Shown here: positions 17,437 through 26,271 of the stretch, piece after piece | Numbering within the stretch: position 1 is the first letter of the stretch | Layout of the letters: the number at the start of each line of letters is the position of its first letter | From: Gemmatimonadota bacterium | GTDB taxonomy: Bacteria; Latescibacterota; UBA2968 | Reading direction: 5' to 3' | NCBI GenBank assembly: GCA_002727195.1 | Contig: PBWH01000018.1 | Span: 60,125 to 124,124 of the forward strand | Length of the DNA: 64,000 nt | Position numbers and translations under genes: made by a program | The notes under the pieces: model-generated | Database searches by the model: none | The model's input: the letters and a program-made list of their open reading frames with translations, nothing else | What the model was told of the DNA's origin: nothing

Positions 17437-18222
17437 TCAGGCGGCTGCTGTGGCCAGCGTGTGGTGGATACCTTCCGCATGGTTTTTCGCGTGGTGTCGG
17501 TGTTCTCCCACCCGCATACGCTCCAGAAGCTCGGTGTTCCTGTCCAGAGCATCGAGCAGCTCGAGGGTCGAGAAGGACTCGGGCGTGGCATCCGGGAGGA
17601 GTGCGTGCGCCTCCCGAAGGAGCTGGAGATCCATCTGGTCATCCAGGCAAAGACGGACGTCGGGCCGCAGCCATCGGCCATCCGCGACATAGGGGGAGAT
17701 CCGGAAAAGGTGAGGATGCTCGTAGAAGTACGGCGTAACGTGTTCCCGGTGCCTAGGCTGCGTGTCCGACGCGAGGACCCGCTCGAGCGCGCTGAGCCGC
17801 ATGATTTCCGCGTCAAGTCCGCGAGGGAAGGACCTTACGTGCACACAGCCTGCATAGTCTAGGTCATTCTCCTGGTAATGCGTGATCAGTCCGCCGATGA
17901 CGCCGGGGTCGATGAACGGGCAATCGGCGGTGACCCTGACGACGGTCTCAGCACTGGCCTCCCGCGCCGCGCCGACGAAGCGGTCGAGTACATCGTGTTC
18001 TGATCCCCGGTAGCAGGTCCATCCGGACTCTACGGCGTGATTTTCGATCGAGTCGTCGTGTGGTGAAGTCGAAGTGGCGATGATGATGCCGTCCACGGCG
18101 TTCGCCCTGGCGGCTCGTCTGGCCACCCAGCTCAGGATCGGTACGTCACCGATGGTCTGGAAGATTTTGTTCGGTAGACGCGAGCTCTGTGTCCGTGCCT
18201 GAATCACGATTACGGGGTTCAT
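17437..18222 (-). CDS. SpsF-like cytidylyltransferase, probable CMP-Pse synthetase
   Basis: This 261-residue nucleotidyltransferase has the N-terminal signature VIVIQARTQSSRLPNKIF, where the arginine and lysine contact the nucleotide phosphates. VRVTADCPFIDPGVI follows near residue 95, providing a metal-binding Asp. It belongs to the CMP-KDO synthetase/SpsF group, which supplies the CMP-activation step in many Pse and legionaminic clusters. In this locus no other cytidylyltransferase is present, so it most likely activates the nonulosonate as the CMP-sugar. ATG at 18222 overlaps the pseC stop by four bases. The role assignment rests on context as much as on sequence. Confidence 0.83.
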   Translation of the reverse strand: MNPVIVIQARTQSSRLPNKIFQTIGDVPILSWVARRAARANAVDGIIIATSTSPHDDSIENHAVESGWTCYRGSEHDVLDRFVGAAREASAETVVRVTADCPFIDPGVIGGLITHYQENDLDYAGCVHVRSFPRGLDAEIMRLSALERVLASDTQPRHREHVTPYFYEHPHLFRISPYVADGRWLRPDVRLCLDDQMDLQLLREAHALLPDATPESFSTLELLDALDRNTELLERMRVGEHRHHAKNHAEGIHHTLATAAA

Positions 18223-19355
18223 CTTGGGTCTCCGAGTCTTGTGAGCGAGTAGACGACGTCATCGAGGTCTTCGGCCGTCATGTCCGGGAAGAGGGGGAGC
18301 GTCAGGAGGCGGTCATAGGCGGCCTCAGCAGCCGGACAGATTCCGTCAAGGTCACCCAGCCGTTTCCGGTAATAGGTGTGCTGATACACGGGGCGGTAGT
18401 GTACGTTGACCCCGATGTTCATGTCCCGCAGGCGCGAGAAGGCCTCATCACGGCTGATCCCGAGCCGCTCGGTCTCGAGAAGTACCGCGTAAAGGTGCCA
18501 CGCGTGCACGCGGTCGGACAGGACCGTCAGGGGGCTGACACCGTCCACCGTCACCAGAGCTTCGTGGTAGCGGTCCGCTAGCTCAGCGCGTCTGTAGACG
18601 AAACTGGGCAAACGTGCCAGTTGAGTCCTGCCCAGTGCGCACTGGATGTCGCTGAGACGATAGTTGAAGCCGAGCGTTTCCTGGTCGTACACGTGGGCCC
18701 CTTGCCGAGCACGCAGACGGTGGTCCGTATCAATGCCGTGATTCCGGAACTGACGGGCCGACTGCGCGATCTCGGGGTGAGATGTGACCAACGCTCCGCC
18801 CTCTCCGGTCGTGATCCCCTTAACCGGATGGAAGCTGAACGTCGATACATCCGCCAGCGATCCCGACATCCGGCCCCGGTAACTGGCTCCGATGGAATGG
18901 CAGGCGTCCGCAATGAGGCGAAGCCCGTGACGATCGGCGAGTTCTCGGAGCCCCTGGTAGTCACACGGCTGTCCCGCGTAGTCTACGGCACAGATTGCCT
19001 TCGTTCTTGGAGTGACCTTCGACTCAGCGTCCGACAGGTCGATCAGGAGCGTGTCGGGATTGACATCGGCGAACACAGGTGTCCCACCCGCGTAAAGGAC
19101 CGCGTTCGATGTAGCGGCGAACGTGATCGCTGGCACGATGACTTCGTCTCCCTCCTGGATGTTGATTGCGTGGGCAGCTGCGTGAAGGGCTGCCGTGCCA
19201 CTGTTGACGACGACCGCGTGGACCGTGCCGCAAAACGATGCGAGGTCCCGTTCGAAGTGCTCCACCTGGGGACCGGTGGTCAACCAGCCTGACTTCAGGG
19301 CCTCGACCACCGCTTCGACATCTCGATCATTGATCGATTGCCGGCCGTAGGGCAT
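18219..19355 (-). CDS. pseC: UDP-4-amino-4,6-dideoxy-L-altrosamine transaminase (PseC)
   Basis: This is a PLP aminotransferase of the DegT/DnrJ/EryC1 family, 378 residues from the ATG at 19355 (MPYGRQSIND), the usual PseC N-terminus. The PLP-lysine is in SFHPVKGITTGEGGAL. DEVIVPAITFAATSNAVLYAGG and LIADACHSIGASY are the other family hallmarks. It transaminates the PseB 4-keto product using glutamate. An ATG at 19430 would add 25 residues without homology to PseC and would overlap the upstream methyltransferase. Neither start has a strong ribosome-binding site. Confidence 0.9.
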   Translation of the reverse strand: MPYGRQSINDRDVEAVVEALKSGWLTTGPQVEHFERDLASFCGTVHAVVVNSGTAALHAAAHAINIQEGDEVIVPAITFAATSNAVLYAGGTPVFADVNPDTLLIDLSDAESKVTPRTKAICAVDYAGQPCDYQGLRELADRHGLRLIADACHSIGASYRGRMSGSLADVSTFSFHPVKGITTGEGGALVTSHPEIAQSARQFRNHGIDTDHRLRARQGAHVYDQETLGFNYRLSDIQCALGRTQLARLPSFVYRRAELADRYHEALVTVDGVSPLTVLSDRVHAWHLYAVLLETERLGISRDEAFSRLRDMNIGVNVHYRPVYQHTYYRKRLGDLDGICPAAEAAYDRLLTLPLFPDMTAEDLDDVVYSLTRLGDPR

Positions 19356-19399
19356 AGGAGTGCTTCTGTCACGATGTGACGGCCTGTCGAACTTCTCAG

Positions 19400-20233
19400 T
19401 CACGTTGTCCCTGCTGTGGGTGAGTGCCATGGTGGTGAGGCGACCGCGGCCGCGACGAAACGATTGGGGTCGGTGAATGATTGGGGTACCGAATTCGGCA
19501 CGTGCGGAGACGGTGACTTGATCAACACTGTGAGGCATCTGAATGCCAGCATCGACGACAGGAATCCGAAGTGCTCCTCCAGGGCATCGACTCTCTCGAG
19601 GAACGCCGCGGGAAGGAGCGGCTTGCGACGGAAGCCGCCCGAAAGCGGGTAGGCTAGGTAGGCCAGCCGCTCCGAATGCTCGATCCGAAAGCTCGGAAAC
19701 CGTGACTCGAATTCGGCGCGTCGCTTCCAGAACATGATCGTGGGTATCGCCTGGTCTCCGTCCAACGGGTCGGCCGAGCTTTCATCGGACAGCGAAAAGG
19801 GATCGGTCGACAGGTCGTGATCCTCAGGGTGAAACCGGGAATAGACCACGTTGGAGAATGGCGAGATATACGGCTCCATCAAGATCACGCGTCCTCCCGG
19901 CGTCAGGACCCGTTCGGCCTCCTCGACAAACCGGGTTGGGGAGGGAATATGATGGAGGACGTCGAACAGAAAAATGTTGGACACTGACGCATCCCGGAAC
20001 GGCAGCTCCTGAGCATCGGACCGTGCATCGAGCCACGGATAGGGGAAGATGTCCGTGGACAGGCAGTCGGGGTCGTAGTCCTTGAAGTTCCCGATTCCCC
20101 CCCCGATTTCCAGGCGCTTGCCGGGGACCGGGGACGCGAGATCGACCATCTTCCGATACCATCGGCCATACAGTGTGCGAAGCAGGTCGTTCTGATTCCA
20201 CACCCCGCGATGTGCAGTGAGATCGGATTCCAT
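19400..20233 (-). CDS. Class I SAM-dependent methyltransferase
   Basis: This 277-residue protein has motif I LEIGGGIGNFKDYDPD near residue 41, then STDIFPYPWLDARSDAQELPF, SNIFLFDVLHHIPSP and VLTPGGRVILMEPY. These are the usual methyltransferase blocks of the Methyltransf_11 type. The C-terminal 100 residues are variable and rich in aromatic and basic residues, as in methyltransferases acting on glycans or lipid-linked sugars. It lies between the fused methyltransferase-GT2 gene and pseC, and its end lies 44 bases upstream of the chosen pseC start. The substrate is unknown. Confidence 0.8.
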   Translation of the reverse strand: MESDLTAHRGVWNQNDLLRTLYGRWYRKMVDLASPVPGKRLEIGGGIGNFKDYDPDCLSTDIFPYPWLDARSDAQELPFRDASVSNIFLFDVLHHIPSPTRFVEEAERVLTPGGRVILMEPYISPFSNVVYSRFHPEDHDLSTDPFSLSDESSADPLDGDQAIPTIMFWKRRAEFESRFPSFRIEHSERLAYLAYPLSGGFRRKPLLPAAFLERVDALEEHFGFLSSMLAFRCLTVLIKSPSPHVPNSVPQSFTDPNRFVAAAVASPPWHSPTAGTT

Positions 20234-20242
20234 GTCAGTGGG

Positions 20243-21712
20243 TCAAACGAATTTCAGTTTCCGGGAGGCGACAACGCACATCTTGAGCAGGAGCCACCCG
20301 TGGGTGAACCGGCTGATGTTGGTGACGCCGTAGCGTCGCTCGCGGTAGCGGATCGGGACCTCGACGATCTTGAGATGCTGCTTGGCGGCGCCGAACAGGA
20401 GGTCAAAGTCGCCAAAGGGATCGAAGTCCCCGAAGAAGCTGCGGCCGGCGGCGATCTTCTCGTAGTCGCGCTTCAACAGGACCTTCGTGCCACACAGAGT
20501 GTCCCGCAGGCGCTGCTCAAGAAGCCAGGTAAAGGCCGTGCTGAAGAACTTGTTGCCGATGAAGTTCAGAGTTCGCATTGCCAGTTTGTCCATCTGGTAG
20601 ACGAGGCGCGTGCCGTTGATGAACTCGCCCTTGCTCTCGATCAGGGCACCGAAGAATTTGGGCAATTCCTCTGGCGGTACGGTCAGGTCCGCGTCCAAAA
20701 TCATCAGGACGTCCCCCTTTGCCGCGGCGAATCCCTTTCGGACGGCGTCGCCCTTGCCGGTTCCGTCTCCCTGTGAGAGGAACCCGATGTCTTTCTCCGG
20801 GTAGGCTGCGATGACACGCTGGATTTCCTCGGGTGTGCCGTCGGTCGAGTTCCCGTCAACAAACAGAATCTCCGTATGGTGACCCATGGTTGGGGTCCGC
20901 TGGACGGCCTCTTCGATCGTCCCTTTCTCGTTGCGGCAGGGGATCACGACCGTGCAACTATAATCATCGGGGTTCCTCAGCCACCCTCGTTCCTTTGCGA
21001 CGATCATGGTCACAAGCCCGAGCTTGCGAAAGCCGGGCAGGCGAGAGAGGTACCGGTTGACCCACGTTCGGATCGGGCGGATACCCTTGGGCATTAGCAT
21101 CAGATGGTTCTGCTTGACCACCTCGAAGTCATTCAGGTAGAGGAGGTTCTCGATATCGTCGAGGGGAAGCCAGTTCTGGAACCGCGTCGGCATCTTGAGC
21201 CCGATTTTCTCGGCCAGCCGGATCACCGGTTCCCAGAGATGGTTGAAGTAGTCGATGACAATCCGTGTGTCCGGACGAGTGACCGTGCGCAGACGCGCGA
21301 AGAATGCCTGTATGTCCTCGAGGTCGCCCAAGAGGCCGGAGATCACGACATAGTCGAACGTTTCGTCGAGCTCGAATGTCTCCGCGTGCATCTCCAGGAA
21401 CGTAAGATGGGGATGGCGTGCCCGGGCTTCTTCAAGCATGCCCTTGCTGAAGTCGATGCCCACGCCGCGTGAGGGCTTGAGCGCTGCCAGCAGGTCTCCG
21501 GTCGAGCAGCCGATTTCCAGTACCGAAGCCCCATCGGGGATCACGAACCGATATCGATCGATGATCTCGCCGTGGAAGTAGGCGTTCCGGTTGCGGAACC
21601 CGGTTCGCTTCGATGCGAGACGATCATACCGCTCGATCAGCTCGCTGCTGTCCATTGCCGGTATGTAGGGGAGGGTGCGTGAGAAGGGATCGACTTCGAC
21701 TGTGGCTTTCAT
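20243..21712 (-). CDS. Bifunctional methyltransferase / GT2 (DPM-like) glycosyltransferase
   Basis: This is a 489-residue fusion. Residues about 1-240 form a class I methyltransferase (motif I SVLEIGCSTGDLLAAL, then GVGIDFSKGMLEEARARHP). Residues about 255-489 form a GT2 domain like dolichyl-phosphate mannose synthase, with CTVVIPCRNEKGTIEEAV, ILFVDGNSTDGTPEEI and the DxD-type metal motif LMILDADLTVPPEE. The GT domain probably makes a polyprenyl-phosphate sugar for the membrane GT-C enzymes, and the fused methyltransferase may modify the same sugar or its carrier. ATG at 21712 follows the fcl gene stop by 25 bases. It is unusual to find both activities in one chain. Confidence 0.87.
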   Translation of the reverse strand: MKATVEVDPFSRTLPYIPAMDSSELIERYDRLASKRTGFRNRNAYFHGEIIDRYRFVIPDGASVLEIGCSTGDLLAALKPSRGVGIDFSKGMLEEARARHPHLTFLEMHAETFELDETFDYVVISGLLGDLEDIQAFFARLRTVTRPDTRIVIDYFNHLWEPVIRLAEKIGLKMPTRFQNWLPLDDIENLLYLNDFEVVKQNHLMLMPKGIRPIRTWVNRYLSRLPGFRKLGLVTMIVAKERGWLRNPDDYSCTVVIPCRNEKGTIEEAVQRTPTMGHHTEILFVDGNSTDGTPEEIQRVIAAYPEKDIGFLSQGDGTGKGDAVRKGFAAAKGDVLMILDADLTVPPEELPKFFGALIESKGEFINGTRLVYQMDKLAMRTLNFIGNKFFSTAFTWLLEQRLRDTLCGTKVLLKRDYEKIAAGRSFFGDFDPFGDFDLLFGAAKQHLKIVEVPIRYRERRYGVTNISRFTHGWLLLKMCVVASRKLKFV

Positions 21713-21737
21713 GGAAACTCCGTGTATTGGATCGATC

Positions 21738-22712
21738 TCAGTCTGCGGCGGTACGGGCCGATGTCTGTGCTTCGGTGCCCAGCGAGTTCTGATACCATTC
21801 GAGGGTACGCTTGAGGCCTTCTTTCAGTCCGACCTGGGACTCGAATCCGAACTTCTGCTTGGCACGGCTGACGTCCAGACAGCGCCTCGGCTGACCGTTG
21901 GGCTGTTCCGTATCCCAGACGATCTCGCCCGTATAACCGGTCAATGCCTTGATCTCGTCCGCCAGCTCGTGGATAGAGATTTCGTGCCCGCTGCCAATGT
22001 TGACCGACGCCGAGTCGTTGTAGTGCTCGGCTGCCTTGAGGATGCCTTCGGCCGCATCGGTGGCGTAGAGGAATTCGCGTGTGGGTGAACCGTCTCCCCA
22101 CAGCCGGATCGACGGCGCATCGGCTTCCTTCGCTTCCAGACAGCGCCGGATGATGGCGGGAATCACGTGTGAGGTCTCCAGGTCGAAGTTGTCGCCAGGA
22201 CCATAAAGGTTCACGGGAAGCAGGTAGATGCTGTTGTAGTCATACTCCTGCCGGTAGGCCTCGGACTGGACGAGGAGCATCTTCTTCGCCAACCCGTAGG
22301 GCGCGTTCGTTTCTTCCGGATACCCGGACCACAGGTCCTCTTCCCGGAAGGGTACGGGCGTAAACTTCGGGTAGGCGCAGATGGTTCCCACGGCGACGAA
22401 CTTCGGGATCTCGAACTGACGGGCATACTCCATCAACTGGACGCCCATCATCAGGTTGTCGTAGAAGAAGGAGCCCGGATGCGATCGATTGGCGCCGATC
22501 CCACCGACGGCAGCGGCAAGATGGAGGACCATGTCCGCCCGGTGGGCGCGGTAGAGGCGGATGACGTTTGCCTGGTGCCGCAGGTCGTAGTCGTTGCTGC
22601 GTGGCACCACGATGTGCCGGCACCCTCGCTCGCGGAGCGCGTCGACGACGTGAGTTCCGAGGAATCCGCTGCCCCCGGTTACAATCACTCGTTTATCGGA
22701 CCAGAATTTCAT
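21738..22712 (-). CDS. fcl: GDP-L-fucose synthase (Fcl/WcaG type)
   Basis: This 324-residue extended SDR enzyme has the Rossmann motif VTGGSGFLG at residues 11-19. The conserved [22 protein letters not shown] block is followed by the [20 protein letters not shown] segment with the catalytic Ser/Cys region and the YGLAKK (YxxxK) motif. It carries out epimerisation and reduction of GDP-4-keto-6-deoxy-mannose to GDP-fucose. The partner GDP-mannose 4,6-dehydratase (Gmd) is not in this window, so the substrate must come from elsewhere or the enzyme acts on another NDP-4-keto sugar. It is the first gene of the minus-strand run that continues into the Pse genes. Confidence 0.88.
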   Translation of the reverse strand: MKFWSDKRVIVTGGSGFLGTHVVDALRERGCRHIVVPRSNDYDLRHQANVIRLYRAHRADMVLHLAAAVGGIGANRSHPGSFFYDNLMMGVQLMEYARQFEIPKFVAVGTICAYPKFTPVPFREEDLWSGYPEETNAPYGLAKKMLLVQSEAYRQEYDYNSIYLLPVNLYGPGDNFDLETSHVIPAIIRRCLEAKEADAPSIRLWGDGSPTREFLYATDAAEGILKAAEHYNDSASVNIGSGHEISIHELADEIKALTGYTGEIVWDTEQPNGQPRRCLDVSRAKQKFGFESQVGLKEGLKRTLEWYQNSLGTEAQTSARTAAD

Positions 22713-22823
22713 CTCTCGCCTCGTAGTCAGCGGTGCGTGCTTTCTTCATTACTCAGTGTGCTCCAGCGCGTGCGGCATGATCGGCGGGAATCCCCACTCG
22801 CATATTGGTTTTCCGATGCACCA

Positions 22824-22843
22824 GGAATAGCAATACCTATTCC
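22824..22843. repeat. Perfect inverted repeat upstream of fcl
   Basis: Seven-base arms GGAATAG and CTATTCC are separated by six bases, next to a strongly AT-rich tract (22845-22895), about 110 bases upstream of the fcl ATG. No T-run follows on either strand, so it is not a convincing terminator. Position and symmetry would suit a regulator-binding site. Confidence 0.4.
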
Positions 22844-22977
22844 GATTTACTTTTATTTATTCAAATAATTGTAAATAAAGTATTTAGGCGTTTATGGTGG
22901 GGGCGGTCTGCCAGCGATCCAGGGGGAAAGTCGTTCCCACCAAGCGGCAGATTGTGTCCGGGTGCAGCCAGGGATGG

Positions 22978-24108
22978 TCAGGAAACGGCGGCGCGGGCGG
23001 CCTCGGCCGGGGCAGGTGGTCGGTTATCGGCAGGGGGTGCCGGTTCGACCTGGTTCCGGTCCCAAGGGCGCAGTGTGCTCCCCAGGATGCTTTGATAGGC
23101 TTCGCAAGGGGTCCAGCATTGCGGGCATTTGTTTTGCCAGATTTCCTGCTGAAGGGCCTGCGTCTCCGGTCGATTCCATATCTCGCGGAGGTCATAGTCC
23201 GTGTCGCGCAATGCCCCAACCTTGCGGTTGTAGATGGTGCACGGAAAGACGTTTCCCCACGGGTCGATGAAGACCGACGACTTGAGCGCCTGGCATCGGA
23301 TGGGGTTCTGTCCGGTTTCCAGGTATCGACGTACACGCTTCATGTAGGCGCGTTCGAGCAGGCTGACAGGCGTCCGAGCGAGTCCGCGCAGATGCGAATA
23401 TTGCTCTACGGCGTCAGCGAGGTCGGACCCGGCGACTTCCGATCTCACACCGGTCCGTTTGTTGTCGAAGAAGTGATCGGACTCGTGGACAATGTTGACG
23501 TAGTAGTCCGTGTAGGTCAGGTCGGGGTAGAATTTCTTGACAGCCTCGAATGCGACAGGGAAGTGGTCGACGTTCGATTGTGAGAGTGTCATCCCAAGGA
23601 CGGTCTGAACCCCCTTTATCTCGCGAAGCCGACTGAACGTCTCCATCTGTCGCTGCCATCCACCTTCGATTCCCCGGATCCGATCGTTGGTTTCTTCGTC
23701 GCCATCCGTGCTCACTGTGATGATGAGCCGCTCAGGCGCCATCTTCGCGATTTCCCGGGCATTCTCGACGATCTTGTCGGGGAGGTAGCCGTTTGTCGGG
23801 AAGTGGAGGAGGAGTAGGTTGGGGCAGTGGTCAACGACCGCCTTGCAGACATCCACGAAGTCTTTGCGCAGCGTCACCTCACCACCGGTCAGGTCGACCC
23901 AGAGGAAGTCGCGAGATTTCCTGAAGAAGGTCTGGATCTCCTCAAAGCTCATCTCGTTCCGCGGCTTCATTTCCCAGATGTTGCAGGTCTGGCACTTGTA
24001 GTTGCACCAGAAGGTGGTTGCATACGTGAGCTTGTAAGGGAACTCGAGGCGACTGAAGTTGGACTTCAGGACGCGGGCGCCCAGGTGTGCGTAGGGTAGG
24101 ACTTTCAT
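22978..24108 (-). CDS. Radical SAM enzyme with SPASM-like C-terminal cluster domain
   Basis: The protein has 376 residues. The radical SAM cluster motif C-x3-C-x2-C is in ATTFWCNYKCQTCNIW (residues about 30-45), and WVDLTGGEVTLRKD is the GGE motif. The C-terminal cysteines (RCQALKSSVFIDPWGNVFPC and CPQCWTPC) form a SPASM/twitch-type auxiliary cluster region. The last 30 residues are proline/alanine rich. It is the distal gene of a five-gene operon whose members overlap by 4-8 bases, with a second SPASM enzyme, a sugar epimerase and two glycosyltransferases. This suggests a radical modification of a sugar or polyprenyl-linked intermediate rather than peptide maturation, but no substrate can be assigned. 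Confidence 0.85.
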   Translation of the reverse strand: MKVLPYAHLGARVLKSNFSRLEFPYKLTYATTFWCNYKCQTCNIWEMKPRNEMSFEEIQTFFRKSRDFLWVDLTGGEVTLRKDFVDVCKAVVDHCPNLLLLHFPTNGYLPDKIVENAREIAKMAPERLIITVSTDGDEETNDRIRGIEGGWQRQMETFSRLREIKGVQTVLGMTLSQSNVDHFPVAFEAVKKFYPDLTYTDYYVNIVHESDHFFDNKRTGVRSEVAGSDLADAVEQYSHLRGLARTPVSLLERAYMKRVRRYLETGQNPIRCQALKSSVFIDPWGNVFPCTIYNRKVGALRDTDYDLREIWNRPETQALQQEIWQNKCPQCWTPCEAYQSILGSTLRPWDRNQVEPAPPADNRPPAPAEAARAAVS

Positions 24109-25073
24109 GTGTTCCTCAGCGTTTGCGTCAGGCCCGACTTCAACGAGTAGCGGGGCGTGTATCCCAGGTCTTTCGGGTTGGCTTCGCAGGCCAGGGATGC
24201 GCCGAATGGCGCCAGACGGAAGGCCGGTAACCAGCGGGATATCCCGAGGGTGGCATCCAGTGCGTCGTATATCAGCTGTATTCCGGCGCAGAACAGGCCG
24301 ACCGGAGTCTGTGGTCGAGGGTGCCCCGCCAGCTCTGAGACCGTCCGGAACAGCTCGCCGAAAGTGGTGGGCGATCCATCGGTCACGAAGACCGGGCTAC
24401 GGCCATCGAGACGTCCCTCGAGCGCAATGGCGCAGACGGACGCGAGGTCGTCCACGTGGATGGTGCTGAGGCGCCCCGTCAGGTTGAGCCGACCGAGGCC
24501 GGTCGTGGCGAGGCGAACGAGCGTGTTCATGCCGCCGTTTGACCGGTTGCCCTGCCCATACACGAGCGCCGGGCGGAGGACCACTGTCTGGACTTCGCGG
24601 CCTTCGAAAGCCTCTTCAACCAATCTTTCCGCTTCCCGCTTGCTACGTCCGTAGGCCGTGTCCGGTTCTTCGTCGCTTGTGGCATCCACTGGACGGCGGA
24701 GGCGACTCCCGGTCGAACGAGACAGCGCTGTCATACTGCTCATCAGGGTAAACCGACGGAGGGTCGGGGTGTCCGCAACCGCCTGAAGAAGGTTCCGAGT
24801 ACCGACGGTGTTCACCTTAAACGCGTCGTCACTGTCGACCAGCGAAGCGTTCGCCGCAAGATGCAGGACTTGCGTGATGTCCTGCCCAATGCCCGGGAGT
24901 GACATCGGACCCATCAGGTCACCGATCCAGGCCTGACAGCCCGTGTCGGCCAGATGGCGAGCCTGCTCACCGGTACGGACGAGGGCGCGTACGCTGTAGC
25001 CCTGAGCACAGAGGTGCGAGACGACGTGGCTCCCGACGAAGCCAGTGGCTCCAGTAACGAGTATTTCAGGCAT
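24105..25073 (-). CDS. NAD-dependent sugar epimerase/dehydratase (extended SDR)
   Basis: The protein has 322 residues from the ATG at 25073 (MPEILVTGATGFVG), the glycine-rich NAD(P) motif. MSSMTALSRSTGS marks the catalytic serine region and TAYGRSKREAE the YxxxK motif. A longer frame to 25166 would run back into the upstream gene. The start overlaps the stop of the radical SAM gene at 25066 by eight bases, and its end overlaps the next radical SAM gene by four. Sequence features resemble dihydroflavonol-4-reductase/UDP-sugar epimerase types, so it may reduce or epimerise the product of the neighbouring radical SAM enzymes. Confidence 0.82.
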   Translation of the reverse strand: MPEILVTGATGFVGSHVVSHLCAQGYSVRALVRTGEQARHLADTGCQAWIGDLMGPMSLPGIGQDITQVLHLAANASLVDSDDAFKVNTVGTRNLLQAVADTPTLRRFTLMSSMTALSRSTGSRLRRPVDATSDEEPDTAYGRSKREAERLVEEAFEGREVQTVVLRPALVYGQGNRSNGGMNTLVRLATTGLGRLNLTGRLSTIHVDDLASVCAIALEGRLDGRSPVFVTDGSPTTFGELFRTVSELAGHPRPQTPVGLFCAGIQLIYDALDATLGISRWLPAFRLAPFGASLACEANPKDLGYTPRYSLKSGLTQTLRNT

Positions 25074-26271
25074 GTTCAGTCTTGCGTGGTACGTGTTTGG
25101 CGACCGAATCGGGCACGGGAACGGAGAACTCCGTCTTGACATAGCTGTCCGGAGCCGCCGATTCACGTTTACTCATCATCAGGTTCAGTTCGGTGTGGTT
25201 GTTCCAGAAGCAGTCCCGGCACGAGGAGGCCTCTTTGCGCATGCTGTCGGACTGTTCGGAATGCCAGAAATCGCGCAGCGTGATGTCCCGCGTGTTTGCG
25301 GCACTTCGTCGCATTTCCGCCCAGGGGAAACACGGGTAGATGTCTCCCCAGCTGTCTACGGCGAGCGTGTTGTATCCCGCGTAACACTGGATGGGGAGGT
25401 GCTTCCCACGGAAAGCGCCCTTGAAGAGCTTGAGGTAGTCGACGGTGTTCTCGATCCGCCCGGTCTCTCGCTTCTTCGCGATCAGGAAGTCGACGACCGA
25501 ATCGAGTTCCGCCGCTTCGCTGACCATAAACTCCTCGCTACGCTCTTCGACGTCGTAGTCGAGGCCGATGTCCTGAACGGGCATGAAGCTGATCTGGTCT
25601 ACGCCCAGGTCGATCAGCAGGTCGATCAGGTCCGGCACCTCCCGGTAGTTTTCCTGCGTGATGACCGTGGTGGTGGTGATCGACATCTTATTGGTGTGTC
25701 GCTCCCGGACGCTGAGTAGGTTCCTCAACGAAGTGAGCACATCGTCATAGCTCTTCTTAGATCCGCGTATCTCATTGTGCGTTTCCTTGCACGCGCCGTC
25801 GATCGAGATCGAGACGCCGTGGAGGCCAAGGTCGAACAGCCGTTCGGTGGCTTCCAGTGTCTTGAACGCGAATCCGTTGCTCGACAGGTGGGTCATGATG
25901 CCAAGGTCAACGGCTCGCTGGATCAGTGCCGGCGTGTCAAGGTCCAGCATGGGCTCGCCACCGGTAAACCCGATCGCGGTCGTCCCAATGGCGTCAAAGT
26001 CATCGATCACCCTCAGCTTCTCTTCAAGGTCGAGTTCCTTCATTCCCGCCTTCTTGTACTCGATGTGACGGTAAGGGAGATCGCAGAAATGGCAGCGCAG
26101 GTTGCACGAGTAGGTCGTGAAGAACGTCCCGTGGATGGGACCAGCCAGAGGACGGTCCACCGTGGGGCTCAATCGGAGGGCCGGCCACTTCAACGCCTGC
26201 TTGAATGGCCAGAGGACGCGGCCACGACGAACCTGGTTCCACAGGACCTTTAGGTAGGATTTCCTGATCAT
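25066..26271 (-). CDS. Radical SAM/SPASM enzyme
   Basis: The protein has 401 residues. The N-terminal 50 residues are basic and amphipathic, then comes the cluster motif CNLRCHFC (C-x3-C-x2-C). GFTGGEPMLD is the SAM-binding GGE motif. The C-terminal cysteines in CYAGYNTLAVDSWGDIYPCFPW and CRDCFW suggest a SPASM auxiliary iron-sulphur domain. It overlaps the preceding GT2 gene (ATGA at 26268-26271) and the following epimerase gene. Having two different SPASM enzymes in one glycosylation operon is uncommon. I infer a two-step radical conversion of a sugar or lipid carrier. Confidence 0.86.
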   Translation of the reverse strand: MIRKSYLKVLWNQVRRGRVLWPFKQALKWPALRLSPTVDRPLAGPIHGTFFTTYSCNLRCHFCDLPYRHIEYKKAGMKELDLEEKLRVIDDFDAIGTTAIGFTGGEPMLDLDTPALIQRAVDLGIMTHLSSNGFAFKTLEATERLFDLGLHGVSISIDGACKETHNEIRGSKKSYDDVLTSLRNLLSVRERHTNKMSITTTTVITQENYREVPDLIDLLIDLGVDQISFMPVQDIGLDYDVEERSEEFMVSEAAELDSVVDFLIAKKRETGRIENTVDYLKLFKGAFRGKHLPIQCYAGYNTLAVDSWGDIYPCFPWAEMRRSAANTRDITLRDFWHSEQSDSMRKEASSCRDCFWNNHTELNLMMSKRESAAPDSYVKTEFSVPVPDSVAKHVPRKTEHA

